Positions 1 through 10,031 of a stretch of DNA of 26,854 nt are shown here, in pieces. Every line of letters starts with the position of its first letter. The stretch's first letter is position 1. The position numbers were made by a program, and so were the translations under genes. Below the pieces are notes generated by a model that ran no database searches, was not told the DNA's origin, and was given only the letters and a program-made list of their open reading frames with translations. Origin of the DNA: Amphimedon queenslandica (lineage: Eukaryota > Porifera > Demospongiae > Haplosclerida > Niphatidae). The stretch spans positions 109,224-136,077 of the forward strand of contig NW_003546258.1 of assembly GCF_000090795.2 (NCBI RefSeq), in the 5' to 3' direction.

Positions 1-507
1 AGAGGGGAGAGAGAGGGAGGGAGAGAGAGAGAGAGAACATGTACGTGCATATACAAAAAGACACAATTAAATTTGGAGTACACACTGTATAACAACACAT
101 ATACATTGAACTTAACAATTAACACATTATTATAACTGAGACAGGTACATGTACATTGTATTATGGAGTGCCTTTGTCCTTTAGGCTATGGGATAAGGTA
201 TATCAACAGAGAGTAAGGGGGGAAGAAGAGGAGGAGAGAGGCCTAGCTGTATGTATGTATGGCTGAAGCACCATAAGTATAGGAGCAGCTGTTTAAAGAT
301 TTAAATGTGGCTTCCTTTATGTACTGGCAGGCAGTATTGATTGATACAAACTTTGTACATGTACTTACGGTATCTATGGTATGGTTAGGGAGGGATAGAG
401 AGAGAGATAGGGGAAAAAGAGGGAGAGAAGGAGCAGGCAGACTTATGTTAAGATAAAGATAAGTGAGTACAGTACATGTACATACATCTACATGTATCAG
501 AGCTTAC

Positions 508-3359
508 CAGTGTAAAACAATTGTCAACTGCCAGCATGATGATGTCTACTGGAGTGGTGTGATTAGCCACACACACACTGCCCAGTTTAGCACGATTCTC
601 CCTGCACCAAAGAAACAATAATAATAATTAATATATACACACACACAGAGTGGTAAAATCACAATGAACAGTGGAGTCATATATGGCTGGTATAAATGAA
701 CCACAAATTCCACAGACCAATGCAATAAAAATAAAAGTAACAATTATTATTATCATTAAACAATGTACTGATGTTAGTCTATTACTGTCAAGTTAGTGGT
801 GTATTAAACAACAGTGAATTATGTCCAATTGATACATATATTATTATCATTATCTATTGATGCTACACTGTCTATATAACACAATGAAGTCTCTTCATAT
901 GAATTAACACTAAAGATCCATGTACATGTACATGTAACCAGTACATGACTGGAGACACCAATTCAACAACAATTGATAGGAGTCCATTCACTGGCTCTTA
1001 TGACACCATCTATCCTTAGACTGTACTTTAATTCTCAATAAATGCATGACATGTACACAGTACACATGTGTCTATGGGCTCTGTTATGTTGAGGTCATTA
1101 TTCTGACCTTCTTTTGTATGATAATATAATCTTAACAATGGAGACAATCCTTGTACACGAGTACACATTATCATTATGACCATTAAGGGCTCTAAGGCTA
1201 TACATTGTGTATAGCACATACATGTACATATACATGTAGATGTACTACACATGAAAAGCAAAAGCCATTAAAACATGAGCATCCATGTGCATTGAATAAA
1301 AGTCTGTGTAGTCCTTTAGCAAATTGTCTACCACATTAAACTATACTACACATTAAATCCCAATCAATGAATAGTACATATAAAAGGACAGGCATAAGAG
1401 ACATGTCTGGATTACATTGCACGTACTTGAATGAGATACATGTACATTGTATGTAATGAGATACATGTACATTGTATCTGGTGTACATGTACATGCATGC
1501 ACTGTTAGGTTATCCTTCACTGTACATTGTTGGTTTTATTTTTCCTTTATGTCGTGTCTTCTTGAGGTTCAAGAGACCTCATGAGTGGGTGTACTGGTTG
1601 CTGTGGACACCATTAATGAGCCACACAGACAGAGTGTATGCTATTTAAGGTTTCAATTAGTAGAGACTGACTCCATTACATATACCCAAGAGATGAATAT
1701 GAGTGTTAAAAGGGAGCGGGCAAGGAACTACCTATCTCTTATTGATAGTGTTGACAGGAAGAGAAATATAAAAGTAGCGGTACTGACTGATACAGTAATG
1801 ATAACAAGGTTACATTAATAATGTAATTCATTCTCTCGCAGATCTCTCTCTCTCTCTCCTTTCTCTCTCAAAACAATAATCGTGACGGTTATGTTGTTGC
1901 TAGCCGTGTTGTTTTAGTGTTTTATGTTTGTCAAAAGTGAGTCTAACTTTGTTTTGCATTGCTTCCCATCATTTTCAAAGTTAGTTTATTCTGCTGGATA
2001 AAGTATAGCCAGCTTCTCCTTAACAATAACTTTCACTATACCAACACACACACGGACACACACAAATATACAAAATGACAATATGACACACTAACATAGT
2101 TAGTAGCAACTGAGAGATGACTCTGACCACACAGTGAGCCAGTCAGAGAGTGCTTTGTTATTACAAGATGGTATAAGTGAAGGAAATGTAACAAAAATAT
2201 GCTCATGAGTACACAATAATATTTATTTTATTATAATTTATTGGCACAAACTACTCCTTTGTCATGCTATTCATTGCGCGTGCGTGCTAGTATAGCTACC
2301 ACTGAATAAGTGACGTACGCGTGCCCATTCAATGTTTTAGTAAAACTAACTATGGATGAGAGAGAGCCTATACATGCAATTGTTTACATGTACGTGTATT
2401 ATCAATATTTAGAATGATAGGGCCATTAAGATAGGCCTTGGTACGACTAGGCAAGAGTTATATAAGTAGGTGTTTGGAGCCACAGCGTAGGCAGGATAAG
2501 TAAGTGTTACTAAAACCACATTATACATACATGTACATATACATACACATTATACAGTATATTAGATACTAAGTGTTATGAGATATTGTCAAGTGTCTTA
2601 AGTGGATAATAGTAATGATAAGAGTGATTGAGTGTAGGCACACTATGAGTGCAATGAATGGCTGTTATGCCTAAAAATCACTTTTTTAATAGAATTAAAT
2701 GCATATGTGTATAGCAACCAGTTTTCAATCTATGTACATGTATTAACATATGTGTATGTACATATATTAGCATTCACATCTATATACATGTACATATACA
2801 TGTACATATACATGTACATGTACATGTACATGTATATGTACATGTACATGTATATTCAGCAGTAATTATACAAAAGGATCAATTTAGCTTCATTGAATAG
2901 TAGGAGATAGAGAGAGAGAGAGAGGTTGTGGGCCTATCTGTTACTGTAGAAAGATTACATTACCAAGTGGTGTACACAGCCAAGAGTGGCCCTTAACTGG
3001 AGATAAGGAGAGAGAGAGAGAGAGAGAGCTTAAGTATTAGTATATACAGCAAATGGGTTGCTAAGTGGTTGATTACTCATTACTGCATGTCAGTGGCCAG
3101 AGTACTCCAATGTGAACAAGATAGCAACCTCTTTTGATAAAAGCTTTGTAACACTCCCTTTAGCAGCTGATAAAGGTATCTTACTCTCATGGTGTATGGG
3201 TTGGCACTAAACCATCTCTCAAGTGATATACACATACTCTAGAGGCACACATAACAACCATGAATAATGTTAGAGAGAAGTAGGTGAAATAGTATATACG
3301 TGTGAAATACTACACTCAGCATATGTGGACCCAGAGAGAGAGGGAGGGAGGGAGGGAGG

Positions 3360-3397
<38 letters not shown>

Positions 3398-5092
3398 TAG
3401 AAAGTTAATCAATTAGAGTGGGCTTGCAATGAAGTAGGATACTTAGGAAAGAAGGAAGGAAGAGACAGACACACTAATGAGCCATCAGTCAACCACATAC
3501 AGACAACCATGGGCATGTACATGTACATACGCAATATTCCTAAGTGTACAGGTGCCTTTGTAAAAGAAGGAGGAGGAGGGGGGCACAACTAAAGTATGTA
3601 CCTTTAAAAGAAAATGGTCAGAAGTCAGTAATATATAGTGTAGTAAGATTGATTGCACAATTACTCAAGCATGCATAATGCATACATGGACACTTGAATA
3701 TTTCTATGATGTATGAATATTTCTATGATGCATATGTACATATACATGTAGGCAATTTGTACCTTTTAGTGAGGAGACATTCCATAATGTTAAAAACGTC
3801 ACAACCGAGAGTACAAAACAGATGCACAGGGAAATATTATATGTACATGTACATTAAATACACGCACTAAACTAGGTAAATATTTACATGTACATATACT
3901 GACTCTAAGTGAGCTCATTATAAGATACAGAAAAGGTGCTTTTGTGTAGCTGAACTTAACATGCACTTTTGCAACATACATGTACATGTACATGTACATG
4001 TATATACCACATAATGTAATACAAGTAATATGTCACAGGTGCAAGAATTGCATGATTGGCTGAAATTTGGTATTATTATGAAATACATGTAGTCATGTAC
4101 ATGTATAGGCTTTCACCATTTTCGTGAAACAATTTTTGAGGAACTTAAAAAATTCGTAAAAAATCCAATCTTGATCGGAATCAGCTCAAACTTGAAATGC
4201 AACATAAGAACATGTATGTGTATCAGTAAATGTAATATAAATTGAGAATTCTCTCCTAGTCATTTTTGGTAAAATTTGGCCAACGACCCTGTACTATAGT
4301 ACAGGGACTTTGGCCCAATTTTTGAGTAACTTTTAAAATTCATAAAAAATCTAAATTTAATTGAAATTAGCTCAAAATTGAAACGCAACATAAGTACATG
4401 TATATGTATCAGAAAAAATATATCATCAAAGAATTTTCTCCTAGCCATTTTTGACGAAATACACTGTACTAAATTTTCCATAAATCACTGGCAGTACCTT
4501 TCTACATGGAGTGGAACAATCCATCTATATTAGTGTCAATAACATATCAACTAATTAGATTCCACACTAATAGTAAAATACCCCAACAAACATCATCATA
4601 GATCAATTTCATGGGCACATACTCTCCTAGTAACAATAGCAGCTGCTGTGACTAAGAGTGACCCGCCACCTGTAGTATGTACACATCATTATATATACAT
4701 TATACAGATAGACTATAATGGTGAAATGAGGGAGCAAGTGAGTAATCATGAGAATATGAGTGGTCTGTGTAAGGTGGAACTAATTTTTACAGTTCCATTC
4801 TCAACCACAAAAACATGCAAAAAGTACGTCACATCAATAAGAGAATACACTGTAGGATAGACCTGTATAAAATGCAACTGCAAATAAAGACACGTACAAT
4901 TTATATCATGAACAACTAATGTATAAAATGGAAGTACATCACAATGTGTAGTATAATACATGTGGGAATCGATTCTGACATCATTTGAGTGTGTTGCTTA
5001 CGCGTGTTGTATATTCACTACAGCTGAAAAGGCAGCAGCTATGAGTCTACTGCATACCATGACACAGTATCTTTCTATTTGTTTCACAGTAC

Positions 5093-5143
<51 letters not shown>

Positions 5144-8100
5144 GGGAGAGAGAGAGGGAGAGAGAGAGAGAGAGGGAGAGAGAGAGGGAGAGAGAGAGAG
5201 AAAGAGAGAGAGAGATGAACATTACTGTATATAAATGTACATGTACATGCATTTCTACATGTACTACTGTATATGAGCTCTACTTTGCTACATCAAAAGG
5301 AAGAGGCAGTGTTTGAGGACAAGTTTTGTGGCGGATCGAATTTCTTTAATTTCTTTTATGGTATAATTCTTGAAAAGTATAACAATAAAAGTAATGGATG
5401 ATATGTACATAGACTTGAAAGCTTGACAGTGCATTGGGAACAAGACACCTTAATAGAGGGACTGACACACTGAGATAAGAAGGCCTTTATAGTGAGGACA
5501 TTAATGTGTCATTGGTACAAAAGTACTATATACATGTACCTCTAATGTACTAAGGAGAGGTAGTGTGGGCCGAATGGTGTCCTTAATAAAGAAGCTACAC
5601 TGTACATGTATTAAGGACAGGTAGTGTGGGCCCAATGGTGTCCTTAATAAAGAAGCTACACTGTACATGTATTAAGGACAGGTAGTGTGGGCCCAATGAT
5701 GTCCTTAATGAAGATGCTACACTGTATATGTATTAAGGAGAGGTAGTGTGGGCCCAATAGCATACATATTTAATTTATATTTACCGTGAGTGGGGGAAGA
5801 GGAATCTAATAATAGAGAGAACTACCATAGTAATTATGAGCCACAATAGACTAGCTATGCCTATTGGAAGTCTGTGCAAGAGAGAAAAGAAGAAATAAGA
5901 ATGTATATATATTACATGTACATCAAGAAGGAGATTATATCATACATACTACTGCATGTCTTACCTGATGAGAAGGAATATGGTAAACCTGAATATGACG
6001 GACAAAATTAAGAGTAACTCCATCTTTAACCTGGGGGGGGAAGATAATTTTTTAAAAATCTAGAAATACGATTATTATTTCTGAAAATCGAATATTTTTG
6101 AAATAAAACATGTCGTACTGTGTGTAAAATGGAGAGGAATTCTGAGAAAGTGACATTTGGGCCATATGAGAGGAACAGGCTTTTCCTTTGAAAGTACAAG
6201 GATAATGGAATCAAAGGAAGTAGAACTGTTTGATGATATTTTAAGAGAAAGCGTATATACTTACTCTTTTGGTGGAACAGGAAAATGGACTACCATACAT
6301 AAGTAAAGCAATGAATGCACAGTGTATGTGCATTCTGTTTATTTCACAAAATTAATAAAAATAAGACACCACATAAAAATTAATAAATCCCATTTTTCAT
6401 TAGCCACACCCATTAGCTCCACCCCATATAATATACGATGCAGCAAATTTTAATCAAATCTGATTTATACTGGGAGCGCTTGCAGCTTATTAACCAATGG
6501 AAGAGCTAAAGTAATTCATGGAGTACAAACAAGTTTTTCTATTAATTCTTACATTCACAATAAATCACTTAATGGTTTTAATAAATATTAATGATTTAAA
6601 CACAAAGAAGTAAGGTATAAAATACTCCACCAGTCCTGGAGTGTAAATCCAGGTTCAAGGCAAGAGGGTTCTGGATGTACACAAACAAACCACGTGATTA
6701 CATCATTGTCCCTATTCCCCTTATAATACGACCACACAATTATCTTCCCCAGCTGGTCCTTCGTACCATAATGAGACGAGGGAGAGAAGCAGCTGTCAAA
6801 ATGAGCACAAGTGATTAAAGACACATCTGAGGCAAGGGGAACAAACCAGTGACATGTGACTTAGGGTTTCTTTATAAATATTATTATTATTATTATTATT
6901 ATTAAGTTCATGTATACATGTACATATGCACTGCATCCTTGCACAGTAATCTTGGGGAACATTTCAAGATAAAACAATTTTAATATTTGATCAATCAATC
7001 AAATTATAGCTAATAAAATTTCAGGGAACATTTCATTTCTGTTTAATTTATTTACAAGTATATTGTTTACATGCACCAATTGGAAATCAAGTTTGCCATG
7101 TGTGGCAATTCATTATTTAATTAATTAAAATTATTCATGCATGCCACCCACTCAATTGATTACTATTAATTAATTAGTTAGTTCATTAATTGTAAAACAC
7201 TGAACGATTGTTGTACCAGACCACAATAAGCTGTTCAGGAGCAGCTGGACTATACAAACTGGTTTGAAACAAGAACACTAACACTCAACAAATCATTGGA
7301 TAGTGATAACGAGAAAGAGAGAGAGAGAGGGAGGGAGGGAGAGAGAAAGGGAGAAACGAGGAATATGTTTTTTTAAAAATAGACAGGGGGATGCATTTTT
7401 CAAAAGTGAAACTTATCAACACCAGCAGGTGTTGAGGTAAAATATTTCCCACATTATCATGGAGAATGACATAACGACTTATGTAAGACTGCAGGTCAGA
7501 AAGGTGGTAAAATAATAAATATTATGTAATTATACAGTCACCCACAACAACTAAACGTCATTGTGAACGAATCCATGTATATAAAATAAATTAATATAAC
7601 ATCGTTATTACACGACCATGAATCCATCATCAGGATAGGATTTGGTGTCTAGCATCAATACAGATTTAGTTCCTATGTACTAAACTGCATGCTAGCAGTA
7701 TGGGTTTTGGGTAATGCATCCATGATTGTATAAGTACATTCATTTCGTCGTGTGTACAGGTACAAGTACATGCATAGTGTACCCTAAATTCTCTTTGAAT
7801 CTTGTTCTACTCATAAGATTCCACTCTTCCACATCTGAAGTGAGAGAGAGAGGGGAAAAGAGAGACAAAGAGGGGAAGAGACAGAGAGAGAGACAGACAG
7901 ACAGAGACAGAGAGAGAGACAGACAGACAGAGACAGAGACAGAGACAGAGAGACAGAGATAGAGAGACAGACAGAGAGAGACAAATTACATAACAATAGA
8001 AGGAAGGACAAAAAGAATGTAACAAGACAAGGAAAGAGGAAAAAATAAGGAAAACACAACGCTAACATCTAAGGCCAAAAATGTCAAGTACATGCACAAA

Positions 8101-8684
8101 GCCTTTAAAATATAATGCACATGTACAGTGCAATTTTATACCTTCAGTTGAAAAGCATTTGGTTACCTCATCCTCAATAATTACCTATAACACACAAACA
8201 ATGAATTATTGCTACTACTCCATCTGGAGTTACCTCTATCCCATCGTGAACATAATCAACAATGTCACCAATTTGGAATTCGCCTTTAAAAGATTTGTTT
8301 GATCTTCTCCTTGTCAAAGTACTCCCAACACCTTTCAAAAACAGGAAATAATACTCTTAATAATTTTAAAATCCCTTACCTCCATTATCAATTATGTCGT
8401 CTTGAAAACGGACGGTTTTATTTTTAACGACAGAGCGTTTCGCCTTAAAGCCAAACAACTACAAAACAATAGACGATTGTTCTAATCAAAGCCAAATATC
8501 TCACCCTGTACATTCTTCTGAGTAGTCCTATGTAGATCCTTCTGAATAAGCAAAGATTGGTAAAAGCAGATATCATGTTGTAAGAGATTAATAGTGACCA
8601 GAATGAAAACATGAATCGTAGAATGAGGAAGGCGTACTCCTCAATGTCGTTCAGCAGTGATGAGGGATCTGGCGGTGGAAGCAT
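508..8684 (-). CDS. GPAT3/4-like glycerol-3-phosphate acyltransferase (5' part; 3' end beyond left edge)
   Basis: ER-membrane enzyme that acylates glycerol-3-phosphate, the first step of glycerolipid synthesis. Exons rebuilt on the minus strand by GT-AG sites and phase: 8684-8505, 8458-8380, 8331-8234, 8184-8142, 6030-5965, 5871-5785, 5074-5002 and 601-508. The peptides follow the order of vertebrate GPAT3/4: an N-terminal hydrophobic segment starting MLPPPDPSSLL, then FQIGDIVDYVHDGIE, IIEDEVTKCFSTE, a hydrophobic hairpin (LLLILSVIFRFTIFLLIRLP, then a second stretch ending in RFLFPHS), then RYCVMVCSRLIAAAFSAVV, then ENRAKLGSVCVANHTTPVD. The last contains the acyltransferase HX4D catalytic motif (H-TTPV-D). 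ATG 8684 is the first in-frame ATG. Two joins are incomplete: about 20 residues after exon 4 and about 10 between exons 6 and 7, where phases 2 and 1 do not match, so a microexon is implied. The glycerol-phosphate-binding FPEG block lies off the window. GPAT3 versus GPAT4 cannot be decided. The family call is firm; some joins are not. Confidence 0.85.
2786..2854. repeat. TACATG/TATATG simple repeat
   Basis: A near-continuous run of ACATGT, ACATAT and TGTATA words, each self-complementary or nearly so, making the tract strongly palindromic at every register. The same word family recurs at about 900-940, 1200-1240, 1435-1495, 3510-3530, 3840-3860 and 3975-4003. It is read as a simple-sequence repeat. 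Confidence 0.85.
3333..3393. repeat. (GA)n / (GGGA)n microsatellite
   Basis: A purine-only tract in which GAGAGA passes into six or so GGGA units and back into GAGAGA. Similar shorter GA tracts lie at 1-36, 2909-2924, 3009-3028 and 7317-7350. Confidence 0.9.
4115..4480 (+). repeat. Intronic ~185-bp repeat, copy set 1 (two units)
   Basis: Two adjacent degenerate units with shared blocks in the same order: TTTTTGAG(G/T)AACTT, AAAAAATC(C/T)AA, AGCTCAAA, AACATAAG(A/T)ACATGTA and TTCTCTCCTAG(T/C)CATTTTTG. The junction carries the perfect 20-bp palindrome CCCTGTACTATAGTACAGGG at 4287-4306. The same family and order occur at 13090-13790 and, inverted, at 22430-23075. Confidence 0.85.
5095..5214. 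repeat. (GA)n microsatellite beside a GPAT exon
   Basis: About 120 bp of almost pure GAGA with periodic GGGA interruptions. On the minus strand, the coding strand of the GPAT-like gene, it reads as a long CT tract that ends about 20 bases before the acceptor of exon 5074-5002, so it may act as an oversized polypyrimidine tract. The long Arg-Glu and Ser-Leu open frames across it are artefacts. Confidence 0.9.
5551..5760. repeat. 61-bp tandem repeat, about 3.4 copies
   Basis: Units begin with TAAGGA(G/C)AGGTAGTGTGGGC at 5551, 5612, 5673 and 5734, a constant spacing of 61 bp; the last unit is cut short. Each full unit also contains GTCCTTAAT(A/G)AAGA(A/T)GCTACACTGTA. Inside each unit TAAGGAC and GTCCTTA are inverted, so every unit can fold. 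It lies in a GPAT intron. Confidence 0.9.
6031..8141 (-). other. GPAT intron region with an unplaced exon
   Basis: A 2.1-kb gap between exon 8184-8142 and exon 6030-5965. It contains an ATT run at 6880-6903, a composite GA/GACA microsatellite at 7840-7982 and AT-rich sequence. Comparison with vertebrate GPAT4 says about 20 residues (the segment with Trp-Asn-Leu-Leu) should be encoded here. The only tidy splice-flanked candidate I saw is a 25-nt piece near 6269-6293, which fits the phase but does not resemble the family, so I did not include it. A minus-strand open frame at 6588-6824 is unexplained. Confidence 0.5.
7840..7982. repeat. Composite GAGA/GACA microsatellite
   Basis: Purine-rich tract of mixed GAGA, GACAGACA and GAGACA units. 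It gives spurious Arg/Glu/Asp-rich and Ser/Leu/Cys-rich open frames on the two strands. Confidence 0.9.
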
Positions 8685-8865
8685 GTTGATTGCTGAGGCT
8701 TTCTCTTCTCTTCTGTTTTGGTGTAGAATGGAACGATACACTAGAGTTTATCTTAGCGCCATTTGACTATGCGAATAAATAGAAAATTGCAAATACGCCA
8801 TATTGCTGTGGGTGTGGCTAGTTGATATACTAATAACTAGCCACGCCTTTATGCAGAAAATAAAG
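8685..8865. promoter_or_regulatory. Bidirectional promoter between the GPAT-like and NUDT7-like genes
   Basis: Only 181 bp separate the two divergent ATGs. The segment contains GCGCCATTTG, CGCCATATTG, and a hairpin of inverted arms GTGGCTAGTT (8814-8823) and AACTAGCCAC (8835-8844). The arms extend outward to GGTGTGGC and GCCACGCC with one mismatch, resembling KLF/Sp-type CACCC/GC boxes. The shared-promoter role is inferred from spacing. Confidence 0.6.
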
Positions 8866-9885
8866 ATGGCGTCCGAACTGTACAGGAGAGTAAAGGCTGC
8901 CTATGATTTACACGAGAAAGGAGGATGGTATTCACATGCAGACTTGTTTCCACTTGTATCCAAGGAGCATCTTTCCGCACCTCTATTGAAGAAGTATTTT
9001 TTTAAAAGGAGGTCCTGTGTCCTGGCTTGCATAAGGGAAGAAGAAGATGGGGAGTTGAGTGTATTGCTGACTGTAAGATCAACCACAGTTTCTTTTAAAG
9101 GTAGACAATAAATAATAATGATAACTTGTATATAATGCAAAGATTCATAGAGGCATGCATAAGAAATTTGGTAGGGGTATTCTTAGTTTTAAAGATTTTT
9201 TTAGCTCCACTCTTGCACAAATTAAAGTTATTCTGTATTTTTGATTTTAAAAACTATTTTTGCTTGCAAAATATATTATTGTGCATATTTAGGTCAGGTA
9301 TGTCTCCCTGGAGGTATGGAGGATGAGAGTGATGGTGGCTCACTGATTGCTACTGCATTAAGGGAAGCAGATGAAGAGATTAATCTAAAACAGGATCAGG
9401 TCAATGTGATTGGTCTCATTCCACCTTTCATGGTCGTAAACACCATTAAGAGTCAAGTCTTCCCCTGTTATGCTGTGATGGCAACACTGGCAGGGAAGAG
9501 AAATGAGCTCCAGTTAATTCCAAATGAAGATGAAGTCTCCGATTATTTTTGGATGCCACTGAGGAGTTTTATAAGTTCAGGGCCACATCACCAACAGATA
9601 AAATCTGGTGCATTATTTGGTGGTGACTCGCGTTTGAGTTTGGATCGTTTTAGTTACAAATCAAGAGAAGGGAAGTTGTATCAAGTTATGGGTTTAACTG
9701 CAAGGTTATGTATTGTGACAGCAATGGTTGCTTTTAATGAGCCACCACACTGGCCTTTAGCATTACAAGTTTGTGCTCCAGTTGAGAGAGAAGAGGTTCA
9801 TGATGAGAGGAAGGGAAATCTTGTACCAATTTTGAGACTTCCTCATAACAAATATAATTTATTGCCCATGAAATCAAAATTGTGA
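8866..9885 (+). CDS. NUDT7: NUDT7-like peroxisomal coenzyme A diphosphatase
   Basis: Nudix hydrolase expected to cleave CoA and CoA esters to 3',5'-ADP and (acyl-)phosphopantetheine in peroxisomes. Exon 1 is 8866-9100 and exon 2 is 9293-9885; the 192-bp intron is GT-AG, phase 1, and restores FKGQVCLPGG. The protein is 275 residues. The CoA-pyrophosphatase signature is present: LLTVRS, then CLPGGMEDESDGG, then the Nudix helix TALREADEEINL. A C-terminal block, YQVMGLTARLCIVTAMVAF, matches the NUDT7/NUDT8-type region. The last three residues are SKL, a canonical PTS1 peroxisome signal. ATG 8866 sits in a strong context (AAGATGG); an upstream in-frame ATG at 8851 would add five residues. Oddity: the usual Gly of the Nudix box (EEIGL) is Asn. 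It converges on the ankyrin/SOCS gene, with 146 bp between stops. The subfamily call rests on the CoA motif plus PTS1. Confidence 0.92.
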
Positions 9886-10031
9886 CCATTATTTTTAAAA
9901 TTATAATTATATTTATGATCCATTTTAAAAAATCAAAACAAACAAAAAACGATAATTATAATCTCTTAATTGTGCGTGATAGTCAAGAAAAAAATTTTAA
10001 AATTCAAACAAAATTTACAAAAATACGTGTA

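Larger units (their letters stand above)
602..5001 (-). other. Large repeat-rich intron of the GPAT3/4-like gene
   Basis: This 4.4-kb gap lies between the exon with the HTTPVD motif and the preceding exon. It holds (GA)n tracts, many TACATG/ACATGT runs (densest around 2786-2854 and 3975-4003), a G-rich GGGA tract at 3333-3393 and two units of the palindrome-centred intronic repeat at about 4115-4480. I saw no convincing coding exon in it; the open frames on both strands are short and of low complexity. Confidence 0.6.

Noticed and set aside
1585..1818. 77-codon plus-strand open frame
   Set aside because: It has no recognisable motif, no flanking splice sites that extend it and lies in a minus-strand intron.
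4960..5316. Open frame with a long Arg-Glu repeat
   Set aside because: It is a translation of the GA microsatellite and overlaps a real GPAT exon on the other strand.
6269..6293. 25-nt candidate GPAT microexon between TATGGTAG and GTAAGT
   Set aside because: Phase and splice sites fit, but the peptide HFPVPPK does not resemble the expected Trp-Asn-Leu-Leu segment and is too short for the gap.
7726..8068. Charged and Ser/Leu/Cys-rich open frames on both strands
   Set aside because: They come from the GAGA/GACA composite microsatellite and have no splice or start support.
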